This document shows positions 8,120-20,000 of a stretch of 23,720 nt of DNA, piece by piece (the first letter of the stretch is position 1; each line of letters begins with the position of its first letter). Position numbers and translations under genes: made by a program. The stretch is from Triparma columacea. Its lineage: Eukaryota > Sar > Bolidophyceae > Parmales > Triparmaceae. The stretch lies in assembly GCA_030267965.1 (NCBI GenBank), contig BRYA01000045.1:8064-31783 (forward strand), written 5' to 3'. Under the pieces are notes generated by a model. That model had not been told where the DNA came from. It was given only the letters and a program-made list of their open reading frames with translations, and searched no databases.

Positions 8120-11100
8120 TCAAAGCCATTTATCGGGCTTCGAATAAGTGCATTCCTCCGTGACTGTATTATAGTAGTAAGGGTTGCCTTCCTGGTCGTA
8201 GAAGATCTTCCACACGGAACCCTCCGGCACTCTTTCAAGCTCCGAGTCGCCGATCAGCCGTGCCTGCTTTCTTTTCTCCTCCTCTTTCTTCAGAACTTCC
8301 TTGAATTTCTTTTCTCGCCTCTTGTACTGCTCCTCGAGGGCCTTGTATTTTGCCTCCATTTTCTTGATCTCGGTTGCGTGCTTCTCTTCTAAATAGGAGT
8401 TTGATCGTTCGATGACTTCGCCACCGTCAGCCGATGACTCCTCGTCTATGCCAGTTCTGCTGGAGAGAAAGCCACTTCTGCCGCTGCTGGAGAGAGGGCT
8501 GAGAATACTTCCGACAGAAAAGCGACTGCTGCCTCGTTTCGGCATTGATTTCCGTGAAGAAGAGTTCCCTCTCGCGACGCCTGACATTTGTCGAAGCTGT
8601 ATGCCTTGATCACCTGAGTGAACAGAACAATCGTCGTCCTTTGGTTTGATATCAGTAAAATCCATTTTTTTTCCCCTCACGACCTTCCGGAATTTGGGAC
8701 CAAACATCAGGTTCATGAAGACGAACGATGCAAGGGAGATCGGCGTCGCGACGCCGGCTTGATAAAATCCACTGCGTTTAATTCAATACCGAGTGGAGAT
8801 CGAGTGGAGATGTGCGATGCGAGTGGTTAGTTAAAATAGAATGTTGCAAAGATAACACGCACACCACTTACGGTCGCTCGAACTTTAGCGTCTCGTCCCA
8901 TACCAAGAAGCCAACGAAGCAAAGACAAAGTGCCAAAGTGTACATTGACAACGCGATCCATTTAGACTCGGCGAAGGCGGATGGAATTTTCCGCGACTGT
9001 GTGGCCATCGCGCAAACGCAGACTAAAGCTGTGAGGACAACGAAGGCGACTGGGTACCAAGTTGCCGAGTTCCACGGGCACTGGCTGATCTCCACGAAAT
9101 GCTCTGTCCCGTACTCGTCCAAGACAGCCTCGGGTGAAATGACACGAACCTGTGGTGAAGAGCAGGGGGGCGAAGTGATTAGCCAAAAATGAATTAGGTA
9201 CAGGTACACAGGAGCAAAGCCCTTGCCACGCGCAGCTCAAAGACTCACTTTCTTCAAAGGATCGACTATCGCTGCAACCAGAGAGTACAAGCATATCGTC
9301 GCCATGACGATAGCGATCCGTTTCATCAGGAAGTCGTCGGTAATCTTAATTCGGGCCTGAGCAGGCGCGTAGGCAATAGAATGGACCTGTGGGGAAGAGC
9401 GGGGGGAGCAAAGTGACGACCGAAGGAATTAGGTAAAGAAAGTGAGAAGCGACAACAACTGTCAGTAAATGGCTCCCTTGCTGCGATTCGCTTAGCTCGC
9501 TGGAATCGCTTCGTTCGCAGCGCTCACCCTCCACAGCTTGGCTATCAGAGTGATCTCAATCAGTGAAAGTCCAATTATTGCACCCCACATGTAGAGCATA
9601 CACGAGAATTGCCACTCGATGACTGAGGGGAACGTCGTGCACATTATTGTGAGGTTAACGATGAAGATGCCGACGAGGAGAAGGTTCAGCAGCTTCCTCT
9701 GACTGAACTTGATAGCATTCTCTGCTCGCCAGAACCAAACCAATAAGGCGAAGACGACAGTGTAAAACACAACAAAGGCCGCGATGAACATGATGATACT
9801 CATATCCTCCTTGCTGACCGTTTTGACAGCGATGACGAGACTCGGCCGGATCTTGAAGTTGTCAAGCGGCACGGTTTCGTGTTGGATGCAGTCACCTGTG
9901 AGAGTAAAATTTACTGTCAGCTTCAGGTGGTCGACATAGGGGTCGTCCACCTTATACGACACCAAGATAGAACCATCTGGCTCGGTGAATCTCACAGTCT
10001 CTATCTCCGACTCTCTGATCGTCTTCATCGCGTCTTGCCCCCTCTTCTGAACCGCAGTTAATGTAATATTCACGTGGTTGTGAATACTGCTCCCGGGAAT
10101 AATGTTCCTGAATTGATCCCTAGCGAAAATCTTGAAGGTGTTGGGACGTTGGTCGACGTTCGATGGAATAAATTTCTTCAAGCCTGACCCGATGGCTTCG
10201 CTCGTCTCTGGGTGGAACTCGGCCGGCTTGAACACCATGTGCGCGGGTGAGTTTGCAATGGACACACCGTCAAAGGTCACGTCATATGTAAATGGCTGCG
10301 AGATTTGGCTCGATATTGAGATTTTGAACTTTCCCGACTCAATCCTTTCTATGTCAACGACGTTGTCGTCCGCGCGGTCATTCGCGTCGCCCACGTGTAT
10401 AACTTCGAATTTTTTTAGGTCTCTCTCATCTCCTATGACATCATCGAACGAGCGGTGGTTTCCGTATTTGTCCTGCGACGAGCTCATGCGTTAGTGGAGG
10501 AGATGGAAAAGTTGTCTCTTCCTATCTATCGTGATCTTTACTTCATTCATCGCTTCGCTTCTCGCTGCGCCTCACCTTGCTCTCTACAATAAGCTCGACT
10601 GTCTTGCCAGCAGTGCTCTCTTCATATGTTTTACTCAGGATGGTTGTCGTTGCGCTAGTATTTCCAGCTACAACCCAGAATCTAACCTGACCCCCAATAT
10701 TCATTCCCAGCCCACTCAGTCTGACCTGCATTTCCCACTTGTCCGCCTCGTCCTTTCCACTTCTCGATGCCTTCTCAACCTTCAAAACTCCCGAGTAAGC
10801 ATTTTTTTGGTTAATATCTTGGATAATCTCGTCGTCGAGCTTGATGGAAACACTGCTCAAGAACTGCTGCCCGTCAGATACGAGGTTGACGTCGCCCTTA
10901 ACGTTCGCTTCAAGCGCATTGTAAGCCTGTACATAGCCTCCGGAGGAATCGCGTAAGTCAACTTTAAACGGATACTCCTGACCTGCCACAATTGTCTCCC
11001 CTATGCGCATCGCCGAGACGAGACTTTTCAAACCGTAAGCATTGGGAGAGAAAGCAATGCTGAAACTGTCGGCCAGATCGCCATGTTTGGCTCCAGATTG

Positions 11101-13317
11101 GCCGATCACCCGATCTTCACCGGTTATGTCAGGGTCTATTATGAGAGGAAGGCCGAACTCTCGCTCGGAGGCATAAACAAGATTGTTTGGTGCCCGTCGG
11201 ATCATGCCCAGATTGATGCCGTCACGGGTGAAATCGAGGTCGTCCAATTTGAGCACACTTGTTGGGTTTGTAATGTCCGCAATTTTGTATTCCAAAATGT
11301 GCGAGTCTACCAAGCCGTCTTGTGGGGTTCCAGCCACCCAAAAGATGCTCGTCAGACTATCGCTGTCACTCCCGTCGTCAACCCACTCCACGCTGACGAT
11401 ATCAAATCCAGCGGCGAGGGTCACCAGCGCCGCTCCTGGAGAAGCGGGGTCAGGGCTTGGCTCAAAGGAAGTTCCATCAACTTGAATTTTATCGACACGA
11501 TCAAAGGTTGAATCGCAAGACGATGCAATCAAAATGTGAATGGTGCTGCTCGCACTCTCGTACTCTGCCGCGATGTCGATCATCTTGCAACTTGACGACG
11601 GGTTCGTAAAGATCTCCTTGATGGCATCCGACATGAGAAGGTAGAGCTTCCCTGACGATCTCTCCGAGAAGATTCTGGCGACTTTGTTGTCGCCAAAAGA
11701 GAGGACGCGGAGAATACCTGGATCGAAAGTTGTTTCCTCGGAACTTAACGAGTCAATGATTGTCCTCTTGAAGGCCCCTGTTTGCGCGTCGAAAGACTCT
11801 ATCCCGCCTTTGTTGACGCCGTGCTTGGGTCTTGTGTAGTAGATTTCACTTCCCTTGGAACTGAAAGCCAAGTGCCCCCCTCCGAGAACATTCTCCATTC
11901 GGACCATGTCGCTGCACTTTTCGCACGGGGGTTTGTTTCCTGCTTCGAGGAAGGTCTTGTAGTTCGAATTCTCAAGATCGTAGAAGAGGATGCGTCCGCT
12001 TATTTTTGAGGTGGTGTAGAGGTTTGTAGAGATTCGATTGCAGCAGTCCTCCACTCCAGACCAACATTTCGAGTTACAGCCATACAAGGTGGTTGGGGCC
12101 TGGCTCTCAAAAACGGTGGGGGTTGGGGTTGGGGCCATGGTTGGGGCTTTCGTTGGGGATTCAGTAGGCGCGACAGTAGGGGCTTTCGTTGGAGCTACCG
12201 TTTTTCCCGGCTCGGTAGGAGATGGGGTCCCCTGGCCCTTGGTCGGTGAGGAGGTTGGAGCTGACGTCGGCGAGGAGGTTGGAGCTGACGACGCCAAAGG
12301 CTCTAAGCAAATGGCGAAGCCTTTCTTCTGAACGGAACCGTCGGAATTCCAGGTGATGGTCTCGCCAGCATTTACGATTTGGCCGTCCGGAGTAGGCCCA
12401 GACTCACCCCCGAACTGCGCATTATTTGGCATCGTAATTTTGTCATAGTACGTGCCCGAAGATGTCGGGTTTTCCACCTGCCAGCTCGAAACCTTCAAGA
12501 CCGCGGTCATATCAGTTGTGAACGCGCACCTTTCTGATTTGCTATACGCAGTTACCGACCCGCCGCCGAACTCGCCCGTAAAAAAACAACTTCCAGTGAC
12601 CTTGCAAGTTGAACCAGTTGCGCCGGTAGAAGTGTCAACCAGCGTGATCTTAGGTGTTATGCTTGGGGTCGGAGAAGGTCCATCGATGCATCCTGAAGGG
12701 TCGGTACACCCTCCTCCGCAGTTACAGCACATTTCGTTAGACTGAAAATCGGCGTCGTCATATTTCCCACACCAGGTTGTCCCCTTTGTGTAACTCGAGC
12801 ACTTATCTCCTGTCGTATCTCCATTGGATAAAGTGTCGGTAGGTGTGCAAGTGGCAGCAGGAGTTGGCGCATTTGTCGTCTGAGAAGACTCTTCAACGCA
12901 CCCATCCACAGCAGTGAAATCACCATCGACACCAAGGTATCTAATCGAACCTGACTTTGTGGCGACGTAGCCGGATGCGCACTGGTGACAATATAGGTAG
13001 ATTCGGTTGTGGTATGTGGTGAGGATTTTGTAGTCGCCACACTTATCAGATGCAATGCTGCTTTCTGTTCCTGTCGCCCAGGGAGCAAGGCCGAAGTTAT
13101 CTACCCTCGTCCATCCCGTTCCAACATAATAACTGCAAGTGTCGGTAACCCCGAATGTCCAACCGTTCATATCATCGTAGCAACGTGACTTGCAAGTCGG
13201 ATCATCGGGAGAAACACTGTAATCCACATTACAAGTAGCCGAGGCGGCGAGGAGGGGGGGGAGATTGATTAGGAGGAGGAGGAAGAGGAGGGGAAGGAGG
13301 GGTGGGGGGGGGGGCAT
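8120..13317 (-). CDS. Large class C-like 7TM receptor with WW-like tail
   Basis: A plasma-membrane receptor candidate of about 1584 residues. Exons on the minus strand are 13317-10576, 10472-9528, 9386-9249, 9149-8872 and 8771-8120, with all phases compatible. Order of parts: signal peptide 1-25; Cys-rich head 29-140; ShK-like module 157-203 (ends NEMCCNCGGG); CUB-like region about 223-338; Pro-Thr linker 341-410; a propeller-like region about 414-740; filamin/Ig-like repeats about 760-1125. Seven helices span about 1138-1395. SRKIPSAFAESKW before helix 6 and IAKLWRV after helix 3 match class C (GABA-B/metabotropic) receptors. The cytosolic tail is Ser-rich, then a coiled coil 1494-1540, then a WW-like domain 1552-1583 ending at the stop. 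Class C receptors usually sense ligands through a Venus flytrap domain. I see none, so the ligand-binding part is unknown. A tandem anoctamin gene lies 231 bases upstream. Confidence 0.85.
9150..9199 (-). repeat. Intron-borne repeat, copy B
   Basis: The acceptor-side half of receptor intron 3, related to copy A in intron 2. By eye the two copies agree at roughly three quarters or more of aligned positions, including the branch-site block CCTAATTC. Confidence 0.6.
9387..9434 (-). repeat. Intron-borne repeat, copy A
   Basis: The last 48 bases of receptor intron 2 align with the last 50 bases of intron 3 (9150-9199). On the plus strand both start CTGTGG and end AATTAGGT, with a shared GAAGAGC and G-run. 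See the finding on introner-like introns. Confidence 0.6.
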
Positions 13318-13548
13318 GGGGGGGAGAGGGGGAGGCTGTTGGTCGTTGGGACTAGGGGTTGAGGCGGAGTGAGAGTAAAACTAACTAACTGAGGTGAAAA
13401 AGCGAAGAAAAAGATATCGAATTCTTAGGAACCCTTCCTACGGTGCTGAAAGGGTTTGATTCTTTATTATTTGATTATCTGATTATTTGGAAAGGTATAA
13501 AGCACTAGGAATTCCTACTAAACGTTCCCCAACTCATCTCCCCCTTCT
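13318..13548. other. Spacer between anoctamin end and receptor start
   Basis: A 231-base gap between two minus-strand genes. It must hold the end of the anoctamin transcript and the receptor promoter. The receptor's start is flanked by G-runs on the plus strand (C-runs on the coding strand). No clear TATA box is seen. Confidence 0.4.
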
Positions 13549-16500
13549 CTACTCGTCGAGGTCCTCTGTGTTCGCAAAGAGTCTGAAGAGGTTATCCTTC
13601 CTGTCCTTCTTCATTTGGATCATGTTTTGTGGCAAGTTCGGTACCAATGACGTTATTATTGCGAGAAACCATTCAAAAATGGTGATGACGATGAAGATGA
13701 GGAGCGCTATTTCATTCCAGTTATCAATGGCGCCGCGCCTGATGGTGCCCTCGGCGACGTTGTTCTCCGGCTCGTCCCAGAGTTGGAAGGCGTTCAAGCT
13801 GATAGCCATGATTCCAACGTTTACGACCACCGCAGTCTTGATGATTCCCTCGAGGATGTTCTCCCATGCCCCTATGCCATTAGAAAGTGAGGGGACGGGC
13901 CTCTGGCTGACTTGGGTGAGCTTGTAAGTGTCCGTTCGCATCTCAAGTGTATTGTTTATCATGGCAACAGTGCTCCCGAGCGGGAAGACTGCGCTGAAGA
14001 GCATAATCCAGCCGAATTGTAGGGTGATTTCTAGTTGCTCGTTAAAAACCTTGTAGTCCAACAACAGATTCTCTTCCATCACACTCTCAACATTAACCTC
14101 AACGTCCTTGAAGTGAGCGAAGGGATCGCCCATCAAATCCTTTTTCATTTTCTCAAACTTTTTGTGCTCCTCGTCGAGCTCCTCAAGCCCCATACCTTCG
14201 ATTTCCGTTTGCCCTTGCTTGCTCTGCACTTGTGCCTTATCCTCCTTTACGTCCTCCTCCTCCTCCTCCTCCACCTCCTCCACCTCCTCCACCTCCTCCA
14301 CCTCCTCCACCTCCTCCACCTCTTGTCCGAAATGATAATCCTCTCCCTTGTAAAGCTGGACCTTCATCGACGGGCACCTCTCCGACTTGAATCTCATCCC
14401 TCCGTGTCCAAAAATTAGACCGAGGACCTTGCAAAGGCCCATGTAGCATGCATTACTTTTCTCTTTCTCCTCCTTCAGGTTGGCGTGGATCCACTTCGGA
14501 AGACCCGTCTTTATGAGCATGTTGATGAGCTGGTTCACCACAAATGGCGTCACCATGTAAGCCTTCATCATCTTGACCCGGAGCTCGTACGGGCACTGTT
14601 CTTTGATGCAGGAGAAGCTCTTTCTGTCAAACATCGTTGAATCGAGGTCATCCTTACACCTCATATACCAGTGCTCGTGGGTGCTGTTGCTAAAAGACCG
14701 AGGCTTGTCCCACGGGTAGAGATCTTCTTCTTCTTGGTTGATCCACAGAATGGGGACAAACAGGAACGAAAGAATGAAGTACCAGCAAAACACGCCAAAG
14801 AACTCCATCGCAAAGATCTGCTTCGCAAATGCTTGCTCTTTTTCCTCCTCCGTCCTCCAGTTCTGCATCTTGCAGACGAAGGTAGACACAAGGGTGAAGA
14901 GTGCGAGGAGGATTTCAAAAAATATAGCCTCCATGAGTCCAGGAATGATTTCGACGAGCGTCCCTTGTATTCCCTGAGGAGTGGCGAGCGAGTATGAAGT
15001 CCGAGGAGAGCGGCGAATCAGTATGTATTGTAGAACGTTAATGTTAGATGCTCCTTCTTCGTACCTTCGTCGTTGCAGAGCTGCGACAGGTAGGATCCTC
15101 CCCCTTTGCAACGCTTTCCTCGTTGTATTCGGTGCACCCCCCCCAGTCGAAAACGACCCACATTTCGAACCAAAACAGGAGAAGCACCAGGCTGTACAAA
15201 ATACAGAATAAGACGATAAAGAATGGAATCATTGAAGGAATCACTGCATACCTCTTCCACGTGGGATAGAAGTCGCGGTCCCGTGTGAAAGCCCCATTCT
15301 TGTCCTTCTCCGGTTCAAAGCTCCTCAGCCTCTTTTCGTGTCCGTCGAGGTCGTCTAGCCCCCACCTTGTCTTAAGCTCCTGCGACGAATGTAGTGAACC
15401 GCGCAGAAGGGGAATGTCAGCGTTTAGGATTGTCATGCTTCTCTATTTGTCGTTTCTCACCTCGCTCCTCTGCCTCCAGAACGCCAACATGAGAGTTCCC
15501 CAAATTACTAGGACCACGGAATAGGCCGCCAGGATCTTGCTGGCGTTGGCTGAATCCATGACACTATTCAATACGAAGGTCAGGATTCCGATGGGGGAAA
15601 GATAATACAGCCACTTGGTGTAGAAACTTGTGTATGCGTAGTAAAACCCAACCTTGTCGCCAAAATGATTTCTTATGGCATCAAGGGTATTTTCGGTGAG
15701 AAAGGTCTGCTTGATTTTGTTGACGACGTTAGAATTGTGGTTGAAGACCGAGGAGATAAGGTAGTCGTTCGCAGCCTTGTCGTGAAGGGGGTAGAAGGAG
15801 GAAACGACCTTGCCCCCGTCCTGAACGAACTCCTGGGTATTGCCGTCCTTGTCGACGTAAAGTAGGTGGTCAAGAATGTGCTGAATGGCCAAGATTCGCA
15901 ACGCAGGAGAGGGGAAGGCGAGGGCATCCCTGTCGGGCATGTCCCCAATTCCTCCCCTAATCATCCATCGGAGCAGCTTCATCCTGAAAAGCTGCTCGTT
16001 GATCACTTCGTCGGCAGCATTGAGCAGAACCATCGTGAAGAAGGTGCCGTGGTGGCGCACATTTCTAACAACCATAATTTGAAGTCCCTTGCTGTGAAGG
16101 TCGTCGATGATGGCGGCGTGTACGGGGGGGAGAGGGTTCTCATCGAGAGCGGGGGTAGGGGCGGGATCGGAGGTAGGCTCGGAGGCAGGGGTGAGCAGAG
16201 CAGAAGGAATGACACTGTTGAGGGCGACAGTTCCCCTCCTAATTGATTCGGCTGCTTTGGTAGCGGTCCCAACCAAATTCCCAAGCACAGAACCAGATGT
16301 GGGCACTTTCAAGAGGACGCAGTACTCGAACGGAGGTCTAAGGGGGGGTAAGGAGGGGGGGTAAGGGTCAAGATATAAATAAGGTAAGTGGGAGAGCAGG
16401 AGGGAGGAGGAGCGACCCAAACCATTCCCGATGAACTCACCTCTTCTCAATACTACCGTCTCCAACTCCCCCCAGGCGGGTCGCACCGATCGTGGCCATC

Positions 16501-16718
16501 CCGGCGGCCGCAGAGTTCATGTAGTTCCTCAGAGCATTCAAAGGGGCGCCCTTCTGATGAGGGACTTTCTCAACTCCCCCCTTCACAGTGGCCAAGCCGG
16601 CTGTTAAACCATTAGTTGCCATGTCCTTGGTAATGTTTACTATGTTGCCGGCGGTCCCTGTTATACCCTTGTTCACGCGGCGGCCCATCGCGGAGGCCTG
16701 GTCAGATAAAGACTTCAT
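13549..16718 (-). CDS. Anoctamin (TMEM16) channel or scramblase
   Basis: A member of the anoctamin family, which are calcium-activated chloride channels or lipid scramblases. Exons on the minus strand are 16718-16441, 16337-15461, 15379-15065 and 14973-13549, giving 964 residues. The ATG at 16718 is the first in frame. The cytosolic N-terminal part (to about 320) is followed by the family pattern GFYYAYTSFYTKWLYYLSP at helix 1 and AFWRQRSE after helix 2. Near the C-terminus, NEQLEITLQFGW and INNTLEMRTDTYKL carry the Glu, Glu, Asn, Glu and Asp positions that bind calcium in helices 7 and 8 of known members. An acidic EEV repeat array at about 707-731 lies in a cytosolic loop. The intron at 15460-15380 is 81 bases. 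It removes an in-frame TAG at 15443-15445 that would otherwise look like a break. Channel versus scramblase activity cannot be told. Confidence 0.92.
14253..14322. repeat. 9-base minisatellite inside anoctamin exon
   Basis: A CTC run followed by about six units of CCTCCTCCA on the plus strand. On the coding strand it encodes the acidic repeat EVEEVEEVEE and a following Glu run. The unit length is a multiple of three, so copy-number change keeps the frame. Confidence 0.85.
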
Positions 16719-17011
16719 GCTTTTTTGACCCGGGAACAAGAAAGGGATTCTTTATATGATTTGGTGGGTAGAAGAGGAAAGGGGGCCGGATTGGGGGGGT
16801 CGAGGTATAAGGGGGCAAGGGAGCTGCCTAGTTGTTTTCTTTAGTAGCTAGTTTTTTTTTAATTCTGCCATTCAAACTTGAACCAAATTTATCAAGAAGT
16901 TTGATGATTGATTTCGGATTGAGGATACCTGGGTACAGACCAAGGAAAACGCACAGGTTGAGTATTTACATATAACAGACAGCGTTAATTTCAGGAAGTT
17001 CATTGTCACTT
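16719..17011. other. Spacer between PIG-O-type gene and anoctamin
   Basis: About 290 bases between two minus-strand genes. It contains G-runs on the plus strand near 16790, a T-run at 16852-16860, and AT-rich sequence after that. It should hold the anoctamin promoter and the end of the PIG-O-type transcript. No gene is seen. Confidence 0.4.
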
Positions 17012-20000
17012 CTACTCGTCCCGCTTTGGTTTCTTTGGCAGATTGTATAGCAACATCACTAGGTCTCCTGCCCACCAGCATACAGAAATGACCCCCTGGA
17101 ATGCGTAAGCTGCGATCAGGGAACGGTTTGCGGGAAAATGTGCATTATGTGGGTTAGGAGTGGTGGTATATTTGAGGTTATCTGATGCGTTGCTTTGGGA
17201 AGCGCAATATAGAATATTGTCTTGGCCAAGCGAAGTTTTACTTCTTGCCAAGCTCGTTTACTTCTTGTCCATTCTCCATTATTCTTACCTGGTGCCCAAA
17301 TGGCTGGCATCATCAGGTGCCTGCGCGCGGGGAGAAGAAGTTTGCATTAGCGGGAGAACATTACATTAATGCGGTGCCTCCCTGACGTTTTCGTTCACGA
17401 ACCCTTACACAACCTTTGCATCTCTCACCTCTTTTGGATCGTACACGCTAGGGTTAGAAAGAGGGTCTGGAGTGTTATTAAGAAGGTAACGATGCAGCGG
17501 AGAGGGATACGTGCTTTGGAGGATTCCATGGAAAGGAAAAGGAAGAGGAGAATAAAGGGTGCGAAGGTGTTGATGAAGAGTAGGAACCCAGCGAGGTGGA
17601 ACGCGAAGGTGTCGGTGAAGATGAAGGAGGCGTAATATTGGAGCTTGGAGAAGGAAGCCTCGTGGCCCGTCGCCCTCCAGGCGTGCTGGGACCACGAGAA
17701 GACGATGGCGGCCTTTGTGTGTGCAGGAACGGAGGGAAATTTATTGTGCAGGTGGGAAAGGATAGCCGCTGTAATTGAACGAAGCGAATTTGCAAAAGGG
17801 GGGTCAGGATCGGGGGTCCAAAGTTACACAAAGTAAACAAATACCCACCTTGCAGGGAGAGGATGAGGGCGGACGTAGCACCAGCGGGACCGGTGAGGAG
17901 GATGAAGACCTGGAGGAGGTCACTGGCGGCCTGCATGGTGTTGCGCTTTAGGGCGAGGTGGTAGAAGAAGGAGGCTGACAAGAGGAGAAAGGAGGTGAGG
18001 CCGAGGGTCTTGGAGGAGGTGAGCCAGTGGAGGAGGGTGAAAAGGGGTGCGAGGAGAGTGAAGGAGGGGGGGTTGTGGATGCGGGAAAGGAGGAGGAGGA
18101 GGAGGAGGAGAGATAGTGTGTAGATAAGGGGGTGGAGGAAGGGTAGGGAGGTGGTGAGGTCGGCGCCGTGACCCTTGACAAAGGTTTCGTGGAGACGAGA
18201 GAGGAGGGGGATTGCAAGGATGAGGGGGGCTTTGGGGTGAGTGGGTAATACGGAGAGCGAAGAGAGGGAGAGGGAGAGGGAGTAGGAAGAGAGTTGGGAG
18301 ATTAGGTAAGAGTTGGAGAAGGGGGTTACAATTGTGTGGTAGACTAAGAGAGATAGGGGGGCGAAGGAGGTGAGGGAAGGGGAGAAGTTTGGGAGGGCCG
18401 GCCGTATGTAGTACAGCTGTAAAAGGGAGGATAAGGCGAGGAGGGAAGAGCCCAGGAACATCAGGGGGAGGTTGAAGACGGACCAAACGCGGCGGCCAAG
18501 GTCCTCCGCCTCCGTCAGGAACAGGCGCAGCTTCTGTTTGGGCGACGAGCAAAGCGAGTCGCAGAATCGGTTGCGTTAGTGTTTCGGACAGTCTTAAAAC
18601 ATGTTGTCGCTATGGTGCTTTTACGTTTCCCCATTCTCACCTCGTTAGCCTCAACATATATCTGCGCATCCTTCGTCTCATCATTCGGTACCCCACCCTC
18701 TGTTGTACCCTCGTCTATCTTGAACGCCTGGACGAGGGAAATCACAGCCTCGTTATACAAAGTTGAGAGAGAGGACATCTCAGGGGAAGGGAGACGGGAG
18801 ATTTTACTGTAATCTTTAAGGTACGAGTAAACTTGTCGAGCAGTTAAGTACGAGCTAAGTCCGGTCCTGCGTGGGGGTGTTCGTGTTAGCGTATTTTCAA
18901 TTTGCCCCCCACTTTACCTCTTTTCGCTTCTTAATTATTTCTCACCTCCGTTCATCCCCCCAAGCCCACCCCCCTCCTAAGTTCCCGTAAATCCTCGTCG
19001 TACCCATCAAGTCAGTGATTGCGCTGACCATGCTTATCTGCCTCAAGCCGTCCGTAACCACGTTTACGGACATGTTAGGGGAATCAGTGCAACCAGACGT
19101 CTGGTGGAGGTAAAGCCCTGTTATGTGGAGGGTGTTAAAGGGTAGGGGGGTGTGGGTTAGTTGTTTGTGGAATTATCGTCAGTCAAAAGAATCCTTTCCT
19201 TCATATGTTTTAAAGTCCTCCCTTTCATCTCTTATCTTTCTCACCTGCCGAAACCTCATCATAAGTCCCTCCCCCATGGTTACCGTCATGCGTCATACCA
19301 TGGTCCCCTAGCACGAACACAACCCTACACATCCCGTCCTCCTCCGTCTCTTCCTTTCGCCTTCGTAGGACCTTGAGTACGACTTCGTCCATCTGTTTAA
19401 GTTTCCGAACCATAACTGGTGACGAGGGACCGTAGGTATGACCGACGTGGTCGACGCCTAGTAGGTGTAACACGCTAACGTCACCGAGGCTAAGGACGGT
19501 TGAGAGGTCGTGGGATACACCGTTGTCTACGGTGTCGATGTCGCGAGTGTTGAAGGAGGGGTAGGGGGAGGAATATATGAATGAGGTGGGGTAGAGGGAC
19601 GTCCAAGTATCGTCACCTGCGAAGGCTGTGGAGGGGTGTCAGGGGGGAGTAGGGGTGTCAGTTGGCATGTTTTTCTTTTCCATGACGTTTTTGTTAATAA
19701 CGTTTTTGCCTCCTCGAACTGATAAATTATTGTCCTCCCTCCCCTCACCTACGTCCAGACGGGTCAGCCAGTTATCCTCCTCGACTTTAGCAGCCGAGAA
19801 CGACTGCGCCACGTCGATAAATGTCGGAACCCCTCCCGTTGTCATTGCCGTCAGCCTCTGCGTTGTCACTGTGGGGGGCTCAGAAAGGAACCTGTAAGTG
19901 GTGCCAGAATAGAGGGATGGGAAGGTCAGGTGGGGAAGGAAATCGTAACGGAGGGCGTCGACTATTATGATGTCGAGGTGGTGAGCGAGGGGGGGGAGGG

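Noticed and set aside
11083..11511. Plus-strand ORF opposite the receptor ectodomain
   Set aside because: It is a shadow of a long conserved-looking minus-strand exon with no domain of its own.
14253..14322. CRISPR-like or regulatory repeat array
   Set aside because: The units are 9 bases with no spacers and encode in-frame acidic residues, so it is a coding minisatellite.
15443..15460. In-frame TAG in the anoctamin gene, or an 18-base intron removing it
   Set aside because: A normal 81-base intron (15380-15460) with a CTGAC-like branch site and a CGCAG acceptor removes the stop, keeps phase 0, and restores the expected family sequence.
17920..18552. Minus-strand Pro/Leu-rich ORF in an alternative frame
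   Set aside because: It is an out-of-frame shadow of PIG-O-type exon 5, whose own frame matches the family.
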